A stretch of 64,000 nt of DNA, from positions 17,175,354 to 17,239,353 of the forward strand of contig NC_045142.1 in assembly GCF_008831285.2 (NCBI RefSeq). The letters are read 5' to 3'. The notes below the pieces were generated by a model, which worked only from the letters and a program-made list of their open reading frames with translations, had not been told where the DNA came from and ran no database searches. The DNA is from Nymphaea colorata (Eukaryota; Streptophyta; Magnoliopsida; Nymphaeales; Nymphaeaceae). How positions within the stretch are numbered: the stretch's first letter is position 1; every line of letters begins with the position of its first letter. Positions 47,821 through 57,639 of this stretch are shown in pieces. Position numbers and translations under genes: made by a program.

Positions 47821-50562
47821 TCACCGGCCCTTGGGATCCACTAGCTGGGAAAACACAGCACTTGGAGTCAGGCCCTCTGAATCTTCGCTGGCCAGGCTCC
47901 GCCCGCCCAGGCTCACTCCGGTGGTCTGAGTGTCTGTTAGGCCGTCGAACCCTCCGACTTCGTCCACCTTCTTCCCAACGCCAGAGAACTCCATTATCTC
48001 ATCGTCACCCTCCCCAATGAAACCCGAGCCCACCCCCTTCTTGTGCGCCTCCTCGGCGTTTTCCTGCAGCTGCAGAGCGAATTCTAGATTCCACAGAACG
48101 TCTCCCATGGATGGCCGATCTGTTCCTTGGTCTGCCACACATTTCTCTGCTGTTTCCGCGAACTTGCGGAAGCACTCGGGTGCGATTTTCCCTCTCAAGA
48201 AGGGATCAATGATCTGCTCCAGAATCCCCTTCTTTTGACAATGCAGTGCCCATTCGGCCAGGCTGACCTGCTCCTTGGGCAGTGCAGGGTTAAGGGCAGG
48301 GCGTGCGCAGAGCACCTCAAACAAGACGACTCCGAAGGAATAGACATCGGATTTATCCGTGAGCTGCTGCCTGCGGTAGTACTCTGGGTCAAGATAGCCG
48401 AAGCTGCCCTTGACGACTGTGCTCACATGGGTGTGATCCATGGCGGGACCGGTTTTTGACAGCCCAAAGTCGGAAACCTTGGCAACCCATTTCTCATCGA
48501 GGAGTATGTTTGTGGTCTTGACATCTCTGTGTATGATGGTGTGTTTGGCACCGGTGTGGAGATAGTGCAATCCGCGGGCTGCACCAATGCAGATCTCCAT
48601 TCTCTGTCTCCAGGACAGCGGTGGCTTGTTTGTCTTGTAGAGGTGTTCACGCAGGGTTCCATGAGCCATGTAGTCATAAACCAAAATCATCTCGCAGTTA
48701 TCCTCGCAGTAGCCAATCAGAGAGACCAGGTGGCGGTGGCGGAGTTTAGAGAGCATCTCAATCTCAGTCTGAAACTCGTGAACTCCTTGTTCGGAAAGTG
48801 GGTTCCCTCTTTTGATGGCCACTTTCGTGCCATTATCAACATCACCCTTGTAAACCTTCCCGAAACCACCAACACCAAGGAGGAGGGATTCATCAAAGTT
48901 GTTGGTGGCTGCGATGATCTCGGAGATTGTGAAATGGCGACACAGGTTGGAAGGAAGAGAGGATGTGTAGCTGCCGGTAGCGCCGGTCTTCCCGGAGCTC
49001 GTCGATGTACTGGACATTGTGGTCGACTTGCCATTTCCAGTATGGGAGTAGAGTGACAAAGGCCGCCACCCAGATGGACCACTGTCGCTTCCTTTGCCCG
49101 CCTTCGCCTGCTTCCGCCGCCTAAATAAGAAAAAGCAGATGCAAGCTCCAACAGCGATGACTGCTATACCGCCGACAACACCGCCGACAACCGGGCCTTT
49201 TGCAGCTCCATTTTTGGTTTGGGGAGTATCGTTTACTGATGAAGACGGCGGTTGGGCTGGCGGCAAGGCGGGATTTGGACCGGCGAGGTTACCAGAGGAA
49301 TCATTGACCTTGAAGACCTCAAGCCCATTAAGAATTGAATCTTCATACTGCGCAGAACCGTCAGAAGGATGCAGTGCTATCCATAGATTGCTCTGTCCAC
49401 CAACATCACCAGATACAAAGATCGCATAGTCTCTATAAACAGGCACACCACCATAGTTACTCGGAACCTCGTTCGTTGCATAGGCAATTACATCCAATTG
49501 GGAACCTGCTGTCTGATTATTAACAAACACGTTAAACACTCTCTGGTTGATTTTGTAGAACTCCGACTGAATCTCGCAGAAATGGAGCCTCAGCATGTAA
49601 AAAAATCCGTTGTCCACTCTGATGAACCACGTGAGGTTGTAATTCATGTTTACACTTGAATTAGGTCCCATTGAACGAGCAGTCGAATACACATCAGCTG
49701 GAGCGATGTAGTCAGGGACCGCCGGTGGATAGCGAATAGTTATATTGGGATCTTTGGAATATGAAACTCCAAATCCAGCGCCAAAGATATAAGGAGAATC
49801 ATCGTACCAGACACGAGAGAGGTTCGAGTCTGCAATAGGAGATATGTACTGCCCACCGACGTTTAACCGATTAACAGTTTGAAGAGCAGAGAAAACAGAT
49901 ATAGGGTATTGGGTACCCGAACCAACAAGGGTTGAAGAATTGTCCGGATCGGAACCAAAAAGTTCTGGTGAGGAGACAATCTCAATGCCATTAACAAAGG
50001 CAATGGAATTTGGGACGTTCGGGGAGGGGGTAAAGGTGAGTGTAAGAGAGCCAGCAGACACGGTGATGAAGAATTCACGGATAATGTACGCCTGAGAGAG
50101 GGCCAAAGCAGTTATAGAAGCGCTGAAATTACTCAGCAGAGTAAAAGGTCCGGACTGAACCGAGAAGACGGCGGTTTGAGCATCTCGGTTGTTGTAGGAA
50201 GAAGGGTAGAAATAAAGGCGCACAAAATGACGTCCGTTAGAGAGAGAGAAGTTATAGGAGGCAACAGAAGTGAAGATCCGAGCAGTTTTGAAGGGGATAT
50301 CGGAAGGTAGGGAAGGGTCCATACTCGCAGCCTGAGCAGCGAAAGTATTGGCAGAATTTGCAGGCGCAAAAAGAGAATTCGCGTCGCCGGTCCACCGGCG
50401 GTTGTCCCCATCGTTGTCATCAGAAGACGCACCGCAGTTCAGAAGGATGTTGTCTATCGGGACAAAGGAAGAGGAAGAACGTATCACCAGTGAAATCAGC
50501 AAGAGGCAGAGAAGGGTGAAGGAAATGAGTGGCTGAGATGAAGGTGAGTGCTTCATCTCCAT
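47821..50562 (-). CDS. FER: FERONIA-type receptor-like kinase (CrRLK1L family)
   Basis: Intronless coding region for a 913-residue plasma-membrane receptor kinase. The signal peptide is about residues 1-32. Two malectin-like domains span roughly 36-205 and 230-420, with many N-X-S/T sites. In FERONIA they bind RALF peptides together with LLG co-receptors and sense the cell wall. The membrane segment is about 456-480, followed by RRRK. The Ser/Thr kinase covers about 545-830, with G-loop GVGGFG at 563-568, ATP-binding Lys 584, catalytic HRD at 678-680 and DFG at 698-700. All key residues are intact, so it should be active. The tail GGRSLASED..LTPSAVFSQ..PKGR matches FERONIA rather than the THESEUS or HERCULES branches, as far as I recall. 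An upstream non-ATG codon keeps the frame open to 50,568; the ATG at 50,562 (G at -3 and +4) is chosen, with another ATG two codons downstream. Known roles are growth, fertilisation and immunity control. Confidence 0.97.
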   Translation of the reverse strand: MEMKHSPSSQPLISFTLLCLLLISLVIRSSSSFVPIDNILLNCGASSDDNDGDNRRWTGDANSLFAPANSANTFAAQAASMDPSLPSDIPFKTARIFTSVASYNFSLSNGRHFVRLYFYPSSYNNRDAQTAVFSVQSGPFTLLSNFSASITALALSQAYIIREFFITVSAGSLTLTFTPSPNVPNSIAFVNGIEIVSSPELFGSDPDNSSTLVGSGTQYPISVFSALQTVNRLNVGGQYISPIADSNLSRVWYDDSPYIFGAGFGVSYSKDPNITIRYPPAVPDYIAPADVYSTARSMGPNSSVNMNYNLTWFIRVDNGFFYMLRLHFCEIQSEFYKINQRVFNVFVNNQTAGSQLDVIAYATNEVPSNYGGVPVYRDYAIFVSGDVGGQSNLWIALHPSDGSAQYEDSILNGLEVFKVNDSSGNLAGPNPALPPAQPPSSSVNDTPQTKNGAAKGPVVGGVVGGIAVIAVGACICFFLFRRRKQAKAGKGSDSGPSGWRPLSLYSHTGNGKSTTMSSTSTSSGKTGATGSYTSSLPSNLCRHFTISEIIAATNNFDESLLLGVGGFGKVYKGDVDNGTKVAIKRGNPLSEQGVHEFQTEIEMLSKLRHRHLVSLIGYCEDNCEMILVYDYMAHGTLREHLYKTNKPPLSWRQRMEICIGAARGLHYLHTGAKHTIIHRDVKTTNILLDEKWVAKVSDFGLSKTGPAMDHTHVSTVVKGSFGYLDPEYYRRQQLTDKSDVYSFGVVLFEVLCARPALNPALPKEQVSLAEWALHCQKKGILEQIIDPFLRGKIAPECFRKFAETAEKCVADQGTDRPSMGDVLWNLEFALQLQENAEEAHKKGVGSGFIGEGDDEIMEFSGVGKKVDEVGGFDGLTDTQTTGVSLGGRSLASEDSEGLTPSAVFSQLVDPKGR

Positions 50563-51195
50563 TGCCAAATACGGCGATCCGCCGCCAAATAACCAACAAT
50601 CTCTGCGTGCCTCACGAAATAGATAGACTCCTTCACAAAATGTACTTCCAAGCGAACGGAAAACCCAGAATGTTAGGGAAAAACCCAGAGCAATCCAACA
50701 CGAAGAGCCGAAGAAACAACAGAAAAAGACCTCAAGTTTACCATGGAAACCAGGAGAATCTGCAGAGACGAAAGCGCGGCCACCAGTCTCTCACCGAAGA
50801 CAGCAAAGCCGCGAAGATCTCGCCGATTTCAACGGGCTAGGGTTTCCCGCCTCGGCCAGAACGGAAAAAATCACCCGCAAACTGCAAGATCTACCAACTC
50901 AGCACCATTATCGCCAAACGAGAGCCCAGAGGAAAGCCCTAGAATCCTGAACCCTTGATGTCATCCTTCGAAGGTCCTCAAATCCTTACTCCCACATACA
51001 CAATCCTGTCGAAAAAGATTGGACGGTACCGGAGCACTAAACACCACCAGGAGCAGAGAGAAGCCTGCCGGCACTCTCCGGAATGATCGGTAGGCAAGGA
51101 CAGGATCTCGCCGGAAAATGCGCCAGGTTCCGGCCGATCTTCAGCAGAAAGCGGGCCAGAGAGAGAGAAACTGAAGAACCGAGAAAAAAGATCTG
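50563..51195 (-). promoter_or_regulatory. Long 5' leader of the FERONIA-type gene with upstream ORFs
   Basis: On the minus strand, between the predicted start region and the main ATG, there are at least four upstream ATGs opening short frames: 50,997 (3 codons), 50,964-50,908 (18 codons), 50,907-50,890 (5 codons) and 50,743-50,672 (23 codons). A GT-AG pair with donor GGGA/GTAAGG (GT at 50,989-50,988) and acceptor CGTCTCTGCAG (AG at 50,761-50,760) would define a 230-bp leader intron removing two of them. The acceptor is good, but the pairing is not proven. Confidence 0.45.
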
Positions 51196-51224
51196 ATGAA
51201 GCCCGTCCCACCGAGCGTTTCTGG

Positions 51225-51232
51225 CTTTTATG
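51225..51232 (-). promoter_or_regulatory. TATA-like box of the FERONIA-type gene
   Basis: CATAAAAG on the minus strand, about 660 bases upstream of the main ATG and followed by CT-rich sequence (TTTCTCTCTCTCTGG) typical of a plant transcription start. Just upstream (51,262-51,280) are TGGGCC and GGGGCCC motifs, TGGGCC being a TCP/site II-type element common in growth genes. Confidence 0.5.
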
Positions 51233-52552
51233 CCGCGGCACAGCCTGTATGGGAAGGACATGGCCCATCAGGTGGGGCCCGCCAGTGGGTACTGCTCTGG
51301 ACGTGAACGGACGTTGAAATTCGATTATGTTGTCTTCTACGTATTTCGCGTTTAAATCAAACATTCATCGCCGTAAAAAATATCGGAAAGTTTCTTTCAC
51401 GGAACAAAATTTTGCCCATAATTTCGATAATAAGCCTCTTGCTTTTTCCGTTTCTAATACAACCCTATTTTCGTAAAAAATTTTAGAATGCCCCAACCAC
51501 CTCACGACGCGGCTCCCCTCACTGCACACGGTAGTTAAAGCATTTAAATGGAATGCCTTAACATGTAAGTCGCCTTCTCAACACGGAGACCGGAAAGTGG
51601 AAATTATAAATGTTGTCGAAATTAGTTTATTTCAACTGGCAAACCAATATTACAAATTATTTCTGAAAAATAAATAAAAATAAAAAATTATTTAATGTGA
51701 ATTTAAAAACTGACAAGATCCCAAATCCCAGATCCAAACAAGTCTGAATGATACTCAATTTTGAGACTCACACCAGGGCTTTGTTTGCATCTGAATCTGA
51801 TTAGCCCATTACCTCCTCATGCTATCTAAAGGAATATGGTCTCTTTAAGTGCATGGTCAGATGCAATGGTAGGGATTTCTCTAGGAATCCAGCCTTCGCC
51901 CCTCCTCAATTTTTTTTTTTTAGAAATTATATGTATATTTTAAAAGTTTCATTTATTTTATATAAAAATTTTGAAAAAATTATATTTGACTCTTGATAAG
52001 ATTCTGGTCTCCCACTGAAAAAAAGTTTCATACGTATGTAAGAGCAAATAAAGAAAATTAAATAATATTTCGTGACTGGTCTCCCACTGAAAGCGTTGTT
52101 TATCTGATATTAAAGAAAATTAACGATCACCAATGTAAGCAGAGACAGTAATATATTTTATCTAAAAAGTTTGCATAGAAGTGACACTTTCTAACAGTGT
52201 GACTATTTTCCTGATCAACTTGACAATGACATGAATTTTATGGTAGGCCAAGTTATATAAAAATGGTTGTGAAACCTAATTTTATCAACTCTACTTGTGA
52301 ACCACCACTAACAGTGCCAAACAATTTGCTTACCATGCACCCTTCTTACATTTCCTTTATAAAATGGTTATTGTTTTAATAATTTTTACTGGTTTTTACC
52401 TAGTTTGGAAGTGGAATGGTAATAAAGCAGGAAGAAGACCCTCAAAGACATAGCGGATCCTTCATAGGTTTTCATACTTGAAGGAGCACTTATATTTATA
52501 ACATGTAAAAATGAAAGAAAATTGAGAAGCTCTTATACGTCTCAGTTTTGTC
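51233..52552. other. Upstream DNA of the FERONIA-type gene
   Basis: The first hundred bases hold the TGGGCC/GGGCCC elements. Beyond about 51,600 it is ordinary AT-rich DNA; near 51,895-52,020 lies a hAT-like repeat remnant (CTTCGCCCCTCC ... CTGGTCTCCCACTG). No other gene recognised. Confidence 0.5.
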
Positions 52553-52860
52553 AAAACTTGGGATGTGAACACCAAAGGACATGTGGATGGCATTCTAAAA
52601 CAAGGTTTTGAAAGCAAAACATGATATTGCCTCTAAAATAAGAATTTTGAAGCATTTGGGCACCATCAAAACTAGGTTTTAAGAAAATCCAGTTTTGATA
52701 AAACTTAGTCTTGTAGAAGGGAGTGAAAAACCTGACCCCCTGAAGGGGTTTATAAAAAATAAGGTTTTGGCCAAAATAAACTAAGTTTTTAAAACTCATT
52801 AACGAAGTTCTCACAAAACTGAGTTCGACTAGGATGTCATCCAAACACCCAGGTTATTCA
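52553..52860. mobile_element. TIR foldback element, family F copy
   Basis: The right end reads CCTGGGTGTTTGGATGACAT on the other strand. The left part carries the diverged partner TGTGGATGGCATTCT. The interior is rich in AAAACAAGGTTTTG-like words as in the copies at 1.2 and 18.7 kb. Confidence 0.5.
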
Positions 52861-52992
52861 ATTCTTTTTTGAAAACTAGCGTTTTGTCAAGTTTGATATC
52901 ACCAAAACATTGCAAAAACATCATTTGGAGCCAAAATGATGTTCTGACTCCAAAGAAAGAAAAAAAAAAACCTAGATCCCTTGTGTTGGGGT

Positions 52993-53240
52993 TAAACCTG
53001 GGCACCCGGCCGGCCCAGCCCAATAAAAGTCGAGCCCAGGTCGGCCCGATGCCTGAAACCGGAGCTCAGGGCCGGCTCGGCTCGATTAAAATAAAAAATA
53101 TTTTTTAATATAAAAATACAAATTTTTGAATATAATATTATTATTAAATAAAAAATAAAAAAAATCACGCAAACCCGGGCCGGCCTGATATATTATCGAG
53201 CCAGCCCCGGCCGGGTACCGAGGCTTGGCACCCAGGCTTA
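52993..53240. mobile_element. hAT-like GC-ended MITE, family D
   Basis: The left end TAAACCTGGGCACCCGG pairs with the right end, read as TAAGCCTGGGTGCCAAG on the other strand. The GC-rich arms (CCGGCCGGCCC, GGGCCGGCC) surround a purely AT-rich core. Flanking octamers GTTGGGGT and GTTGGGAC agree at six of eight positions, pointing to a hAT-type 8-bp target duplication. Confidence 0.75.
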
Positions 53241-53958
53241 GTTGGGACTTAGATGTACCTTCAGCTCCACGAAAAACTCCCACCTCTTGTAGTCCAAGGA
53301 GTAGGACCCACGAGAATCGAAGCTAAAATGCACTATCTATGAGCTCCTGTCAAGACCAATTATGCTACGGCCCTTGAGACTCATCCAAATGTCAACTTCA
53401 ATTTAGAACACACCAGAGGCCTATGTTCTCAATTTTCTGGACTTTTCTTGAACAGCAATGTTCTCAATTTCAGCTCATGTGAAATGAAAGATGGTGGTCT
53501 ATGTCTTTCATTTTTGGTATGCGATCCAGAGGCCTGAATTCAGAGGGAAACGAGTCCATTTAGTGTTTTGAATTTGTAAATTTGCCAACTTTCCAAATGA
53601 TTTCCAAGCATCTTTTGATTCTCAACCAGTTTTGACATTTCGAAGAATCAATGATGTTACTGAATGCAACATTGATGATTCATAATTTTTAAGAGGATTT
53701 AAATTGAGTAGCAGGCTATATTTAAATTCTGCATTCTTTCAATGGAGACAAAGTTTTGACTCTTTTATTTTATTAGGTAGTAGAATGAAAGACTCCTTTA
53801 TTCATCCAAAAATGGAGCCTACTGCTGCTTCCAAATTTAAATACAACAAAAGCTATAGTTTACTTGACATTTCTGTGGAACCGCAAAGCAGGTTTGACAC
53901 TTTTACATGGTTGCATGCATGTACTTTTACACTTTGAAACCAACACAATTTTTTTGCT

Positions 53959-53962
<4 letters not shown>
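53241..53962. other. Intergenic DNA, no gene seen
   Basis: No recognisable coding region or element ends. Confidence 0.5.
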
Positions 53963-54040
<78 letters not shown>

Positions 54041-54047
54041 CACACAC
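53963..54047. repeat. Compound microsatellite (CT)n-(CA)n-(TA)n-(CA)n
   Basis: About 44 bases of (CT)n, then (CA)n, then 20 bases of TA, then (CA)n. Four apparent ORFs on both strands arise only from this repeat. Confidence 0.97.
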
Positions 54048-54553
54048 TCTTCCATCTTTCAGATATATATACTCTTCCATCTTTCGAGTAAAACCAAGTG
54101 TCAGAGCTGGAGAGAAATGTGAAGCAGCAGAGGAGCCACTTTGAAAGAAAAAATACGATTTGTGAAATTCCTTCTTTTTGAAAACCGAAGATACGTAATT
54201 ATGAAATTTGATAAATTGAAGCTTCATTGGTAATTTCTTAAATTTCAAGTGGTTGTCTGCAAATATGCCAAAAGTTACGCTAAATTCTATATATCTAAGT
54301 CATTCAAACTCCTAGGTACGATACGATATATATACCCGAGCCGTGCGATGCGGTCGTCCAGTTCAGTTTTGTTAGAATAATAAATTGTGAAGGTGAGGTC
54401 CCATCGATGGCAAACACCACATGGGCCAAGCGATCACCTTGACATCAACGCGGCTTCTGCACATGCACCGTTTTAACTTTCTTTTTATCAAATGGTGGTT
54501 GCACTTGCGCTGTGGGGGAGACCCCGGTTGGCACCTCCCACTGGTTCGATGAT
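54048..54553. other. Intergenic DNA, no gene seen
   Basis: Begins with a small duplicated ACTCTTCCATCTTTC block; otherwise ordinary AT-rich DNA. Confidence 0.5.
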
Positions 54554-54691
54554 ATATATAACTGGTTTACTTAGACTCTATAATAATACCTTTAATTCTA
54601 AGTTTAACATTTTTTATTATTCATATATAACTGGCTTACTTAGCCTCCATAATAATACCTTTAATTCTAAGTTTAACATTTTTTATTATTC
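54554..54691. repeat. 69-bp tandem duplication, two copies
   Basis: 54,554-54,622 and 54,623-54,691 are direct neighbours and differ at only about three positions. Each copy starts ATATATAACTGG and ends TTTTTTATTATTC. Confidence 0.95.
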
Positions 54692-55361
54692 AAAATGTCG
54701 CTATAACACGCCACCCAGGTTGCACTACCCAATCACTTGGGGGAGAGAGAGAGAGAGGAACAGTCGCAACATAAAAGAACCACCAAAGATGGTGGGACCC
54801 ACTCAACCGTGGAGCCAAAAATGTAAATGGAGTGGGCAATGCTGGACCGGCATTTCCATTGCAGCTGGCAATTGGAGAATGAAAGGGCATACATAAGCTG
54901 GCAGCTAGGGGGGATCCTGGAAAGACCTTATAGGTTGGTAGCTTCAGGAGAGTCCTTTTAAAAGATATACTTTTAAATACCCCACACTTCGCTGCATAAG
55001 TAACGCAAACACGAGACTAAGTATCTTCGTATGCTGAATTAACTTAATTTATATCAAGACCTTAATTCACCATTATGCCTTTTTTTTGTTTGTCTAGAGA
55101 AAACTGCACCCAGGCCAAGTGACTTTGGTGGTACATGTATACAACAACACTCAAACTAATATCCCCACTCCCTTTACAGTGTGACAAAAAAGTTTGTGTT
55201 TGGGAACTGATAGCGTTGTTGACTTCGGATTTTAGCTCTCTCGTCCGATTTTACATTTGAAGTTTTTGCTATCTAACTAAAAGACACTTCAAATTCACGA
55301 TACCAAAATCCAGCGTTTGTTTAGACAGTAAGTCCCACAAAGTCTGGCCTTTAAATCAGCC
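54692..55361. other. Intergenic DNA, no gene seen
   Basis: A short (GA)n lies near 54,743-54,757. No coding region recognised. Confidence 0.5.
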
Positions 55362-55544
55362 TAGGAATGTCAACGGATCGGATTCGGATTCAAATTCGAA
55401 TAAAGCAAAGTCATATCCAAATCCGTATTCGAATTCAAATCCGATTCAATTTCTTAATCGGATATTAAATTTTTATCCATATCAGATTTTTTCGGATAGA
55501 ATCGATGGGACATCCGATTCAAATCGGATATATTGACATCCCTA
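55362..55544. mobile_element. Family A foldback MITE, best-preserved copy
   Basis: The left end TAGGAATGTCAACGGATCGG pairs with the right end TTGACATCCCTA, read as TAGGGATGTCAA on the other strand. The 183-bp interior is nearly all GGATTCGGATTC, AATCCGTATTCG and CAAATCCGATTC words, so the whole element folds back. No coding capacity and no clear target duplication. Confidence 0.75.
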
Positions 55545-55760
55545 CTCCTCAATTTCTGTAGAGTCCTTAGGGCAAAGACAAAAGTTACAGGAAAAACATA
55601 AACTTGGGAGAAAACACATCCATTGACGTGGCTGACAAAAAGTGTGACCTCTAAAGTCGTCTTATATTAGAATATTAGAAAAAGGATTTAGTGTATTATA
55701 AAAATATTAACAAAAAGTCTTCACCAATCTCTCATTTGCAACAAAATTGTTAAACCCATA
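55545..55760. other. Intergenic spacer
   Basis: Short spacer between a family A and a family C element; nothing recognised. Confidence 0.5.
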
Positions 55761-55900
55761 GGAATCATTTGGGGAATAGAACAGTTTGCATTTATTCCAT
55801 AAATCAGCCTTAAAATTAGAGGAGATTCACAAAACACTTGTCAAGACTCATATTCATTGAACAATTACATATTCTTCCGTTTACCAAACAAACTCATACA
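55761..55900. mobile_element. Family C foldback MITE
   Basis: The left end GGAATCATTTGGGGAATAGA pairs with the right end, read as TATGAGTTTGTTTGGTAAAC on the other strand. The interior has CCATAAATCAGCCTTAAAAT, as in other copies. Confidence 0.55.
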
Positions 55901-55914
55901 AAAGTTTCTTGATG

Positions 55915-56006
55915 ATACGTTTGGTAAAAAAAAAAGTAATTAAAATTGAAACAAATTCATAAAACATTTAGTTTAAAGATAGTTTTCATGTTGTCAAACG
56001 CCCTTA
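55915..56006. mobile_element. Family C foldback MITE, short copy
   Basis: The left end GATACGTTTGGTAAAA pairs with the right end, read as AAGGGCGTTTGACAACAT on the other strand. Only about 92 bp, lying directly beside the preceding copy. Confidence 0.5.
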
Positions 56007-56564
56007 AAATTTACCTTATATGTCTTCTCAATCATTTAGACGATGTCTGCTTTGATTTTGTTTTAGTTAACCAGTGTATATTTGGCCAATTCGTGACAAA
56101 TTCAGCTGAATCGCTGGTTCGGCCGATTCATCAAATGGGCCGCTCCGGCCGATTCGATCAAGTCAACTCATGGTGATCGATTGGAAAACTGGAAATCACA
56201 ATTAATTGGAAGCGTCGTATTCATGTCAATGATTGAAAGAAATTAATCACAAAATAAAAAATAAAAAAATGGAGATCGATTTCATTAATTGAATTCAAAC
56301 TGGATTCATTATTTTCACCAATATAATATTCCTGTTAGACATAAATCAGTGAAAATAAAAATGGAGATCGATGGCATTTGAATTCAAGCTTGATTAATTA
56401 TTGCACCAATATAATGTTTCCTTTAGACATATAGAACTTAAAAGACACGAAATATTATTTTAACATAATACAATGAAATAAAATTTGCAAGCGTCCACCT
56501 GACCTCAGCTTGCCAATACGATAAAAAAGAAAAAAAAATCAATTCTTAGTTTGCTGGTCAAGTG
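56007..56564. other. Intergenic DNA with a diverged direct repeat
   Basis: The block ATGGAGATCGAT..ATT..TTGAATTCAA..TTATT..CACCAATATAATATT occurs twice (near 56,270 and 56,360), a two-copy tandem repeat of roughly 90 bases. No gene recognised. Confidence 0.5.
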
Positions 56565-56703
56565 TAAGGCTGATCACCGGGCCGGGTTGTCAGCGGGTAT
56601 TGGGTACTCGGCATAACTTGAGCCCAAAAAAAGGAGCACCAAGCCGACCCAATTCCTTATCAGGCCAGTCCGATAATGTTTTTTTTTTATATATTTATTT
56701 TAG

Positions 56704-56759
<56 letters not shown>

Positions 56760-56853
56760 TTATTACGATTATATATTATTTTATATTAAAAATTATTTTT
56801 TACTTTAATCGAGCTGAGCCCGAACCCGGCTCTTTACCCGATGCTCAGGCTTA
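56565..56853. mobile_element. Family D GC-ended MITE with a (TA)n core
   Basis: The left end TAAGGCTGATCACCGGGCC pairs with the right end, read as TAAGCCTGAGCATCGGGTAA on the other strand. The core contains about 49 bases of pure (TA)n (56,706-56,754). Its arms relate to the element at 52,993-53,240. Confidence 0.65.
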
Positions 56854-57328
56854 TCTTAATCTTCACACCAAGTGGGAAGAGAAGACTTTCAGATGCTTCA
56901 TCAACCTATAGCATGAATAACTTAGTTAATTTCTAATAAAAAGTAACAAGCAATTGGTCAGATACCAAATGTTCACATATTTGAATTCAACTTCGAATAT
57001 AAATGAAAAAAAGGCCTAATACCATATCGGAATCCAACTTTTACTTCCATAAATTTTTAAATACACGGCCAAATCCCATATGCATCATGATATGTCAATA
57101 GGTTGCCTTCAAAATGAACAGATATTGGGCATAGGATATGTATTCGAAACTAAATCAAGATCTGATTAGATATTTACTCAAAAGTGAACTCAAACCAAAT
57201 TCGAATCGAATCAAATATCTTTTCTTAAGTTCAAATCTGATTTAATTTATTTTATCTTCTTTCATGTCTTACTTTTTTTAGCAGTCAAATCTGATTCAAT
57301 CTCTTTTACAATCTGCAATTTTAATTTT

Positions 57329-57331
<3 letters not shown>
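56854..57331. repeat. Probable family A copy, diverged
   Basis: From about 56,950 to 57,310 the sequence has ACATATTTGAATTC, CATATCGGAATCC, AAATCAAGATCTGATTAG and TCAAATCTGATTCAATC words in the family A order, but no terminal repeats can be paired. Confidence 0.4.

Positions 57332-57365
<34 letters not shown>
57332..57365. repeat. (CT)n microsatellite
   Basis: About 34 bases of (CT)n. Confidence 0.95.
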
Positions 57366-57368
<3 letters not shown>

Positions 57369-57580
57369 ACTGTATAATTGGGCTGAATCTCGTGAAACCA
57401 TTCCACTTACATGTATCAGTTTTTACCAGATATTAACCTCTTTCCTCCGGTTTATTTTCGATACGATCCCCAACAAAATAAGTGTTTGTAGTGCAGTTCC
57501 ACAAAGCATGCCGCACCAAATGCCCTAATAAGGTTCTCCAATGACAATTAGTGTCAAACAATATGGCCACTAAAGTAAAG

Positions 57581-57581
<1 letters not shown>

Positions 57582-57637
<56 letters not shown>
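57582..57637. repeat. (TA)n microsatellite
   Basis: About 56 bases of uninterrupted alternating TA. Confidence 0.97.

Positions 57638-57639
<2 letters not shown>

Noticed and set aside
48529..49056. 175-codon + strand frame inside the FERONIA-type gene
   Set aside because: It is antisense to the kinase and juxtamembrane region; the sense frame is fully accounted for by conserved motifs.
50563..50568. FERONIA-type start at 50,568
   Set aside because: The codon is TTG. The ATG at 50,562 has good context and precedes the signal peptide.
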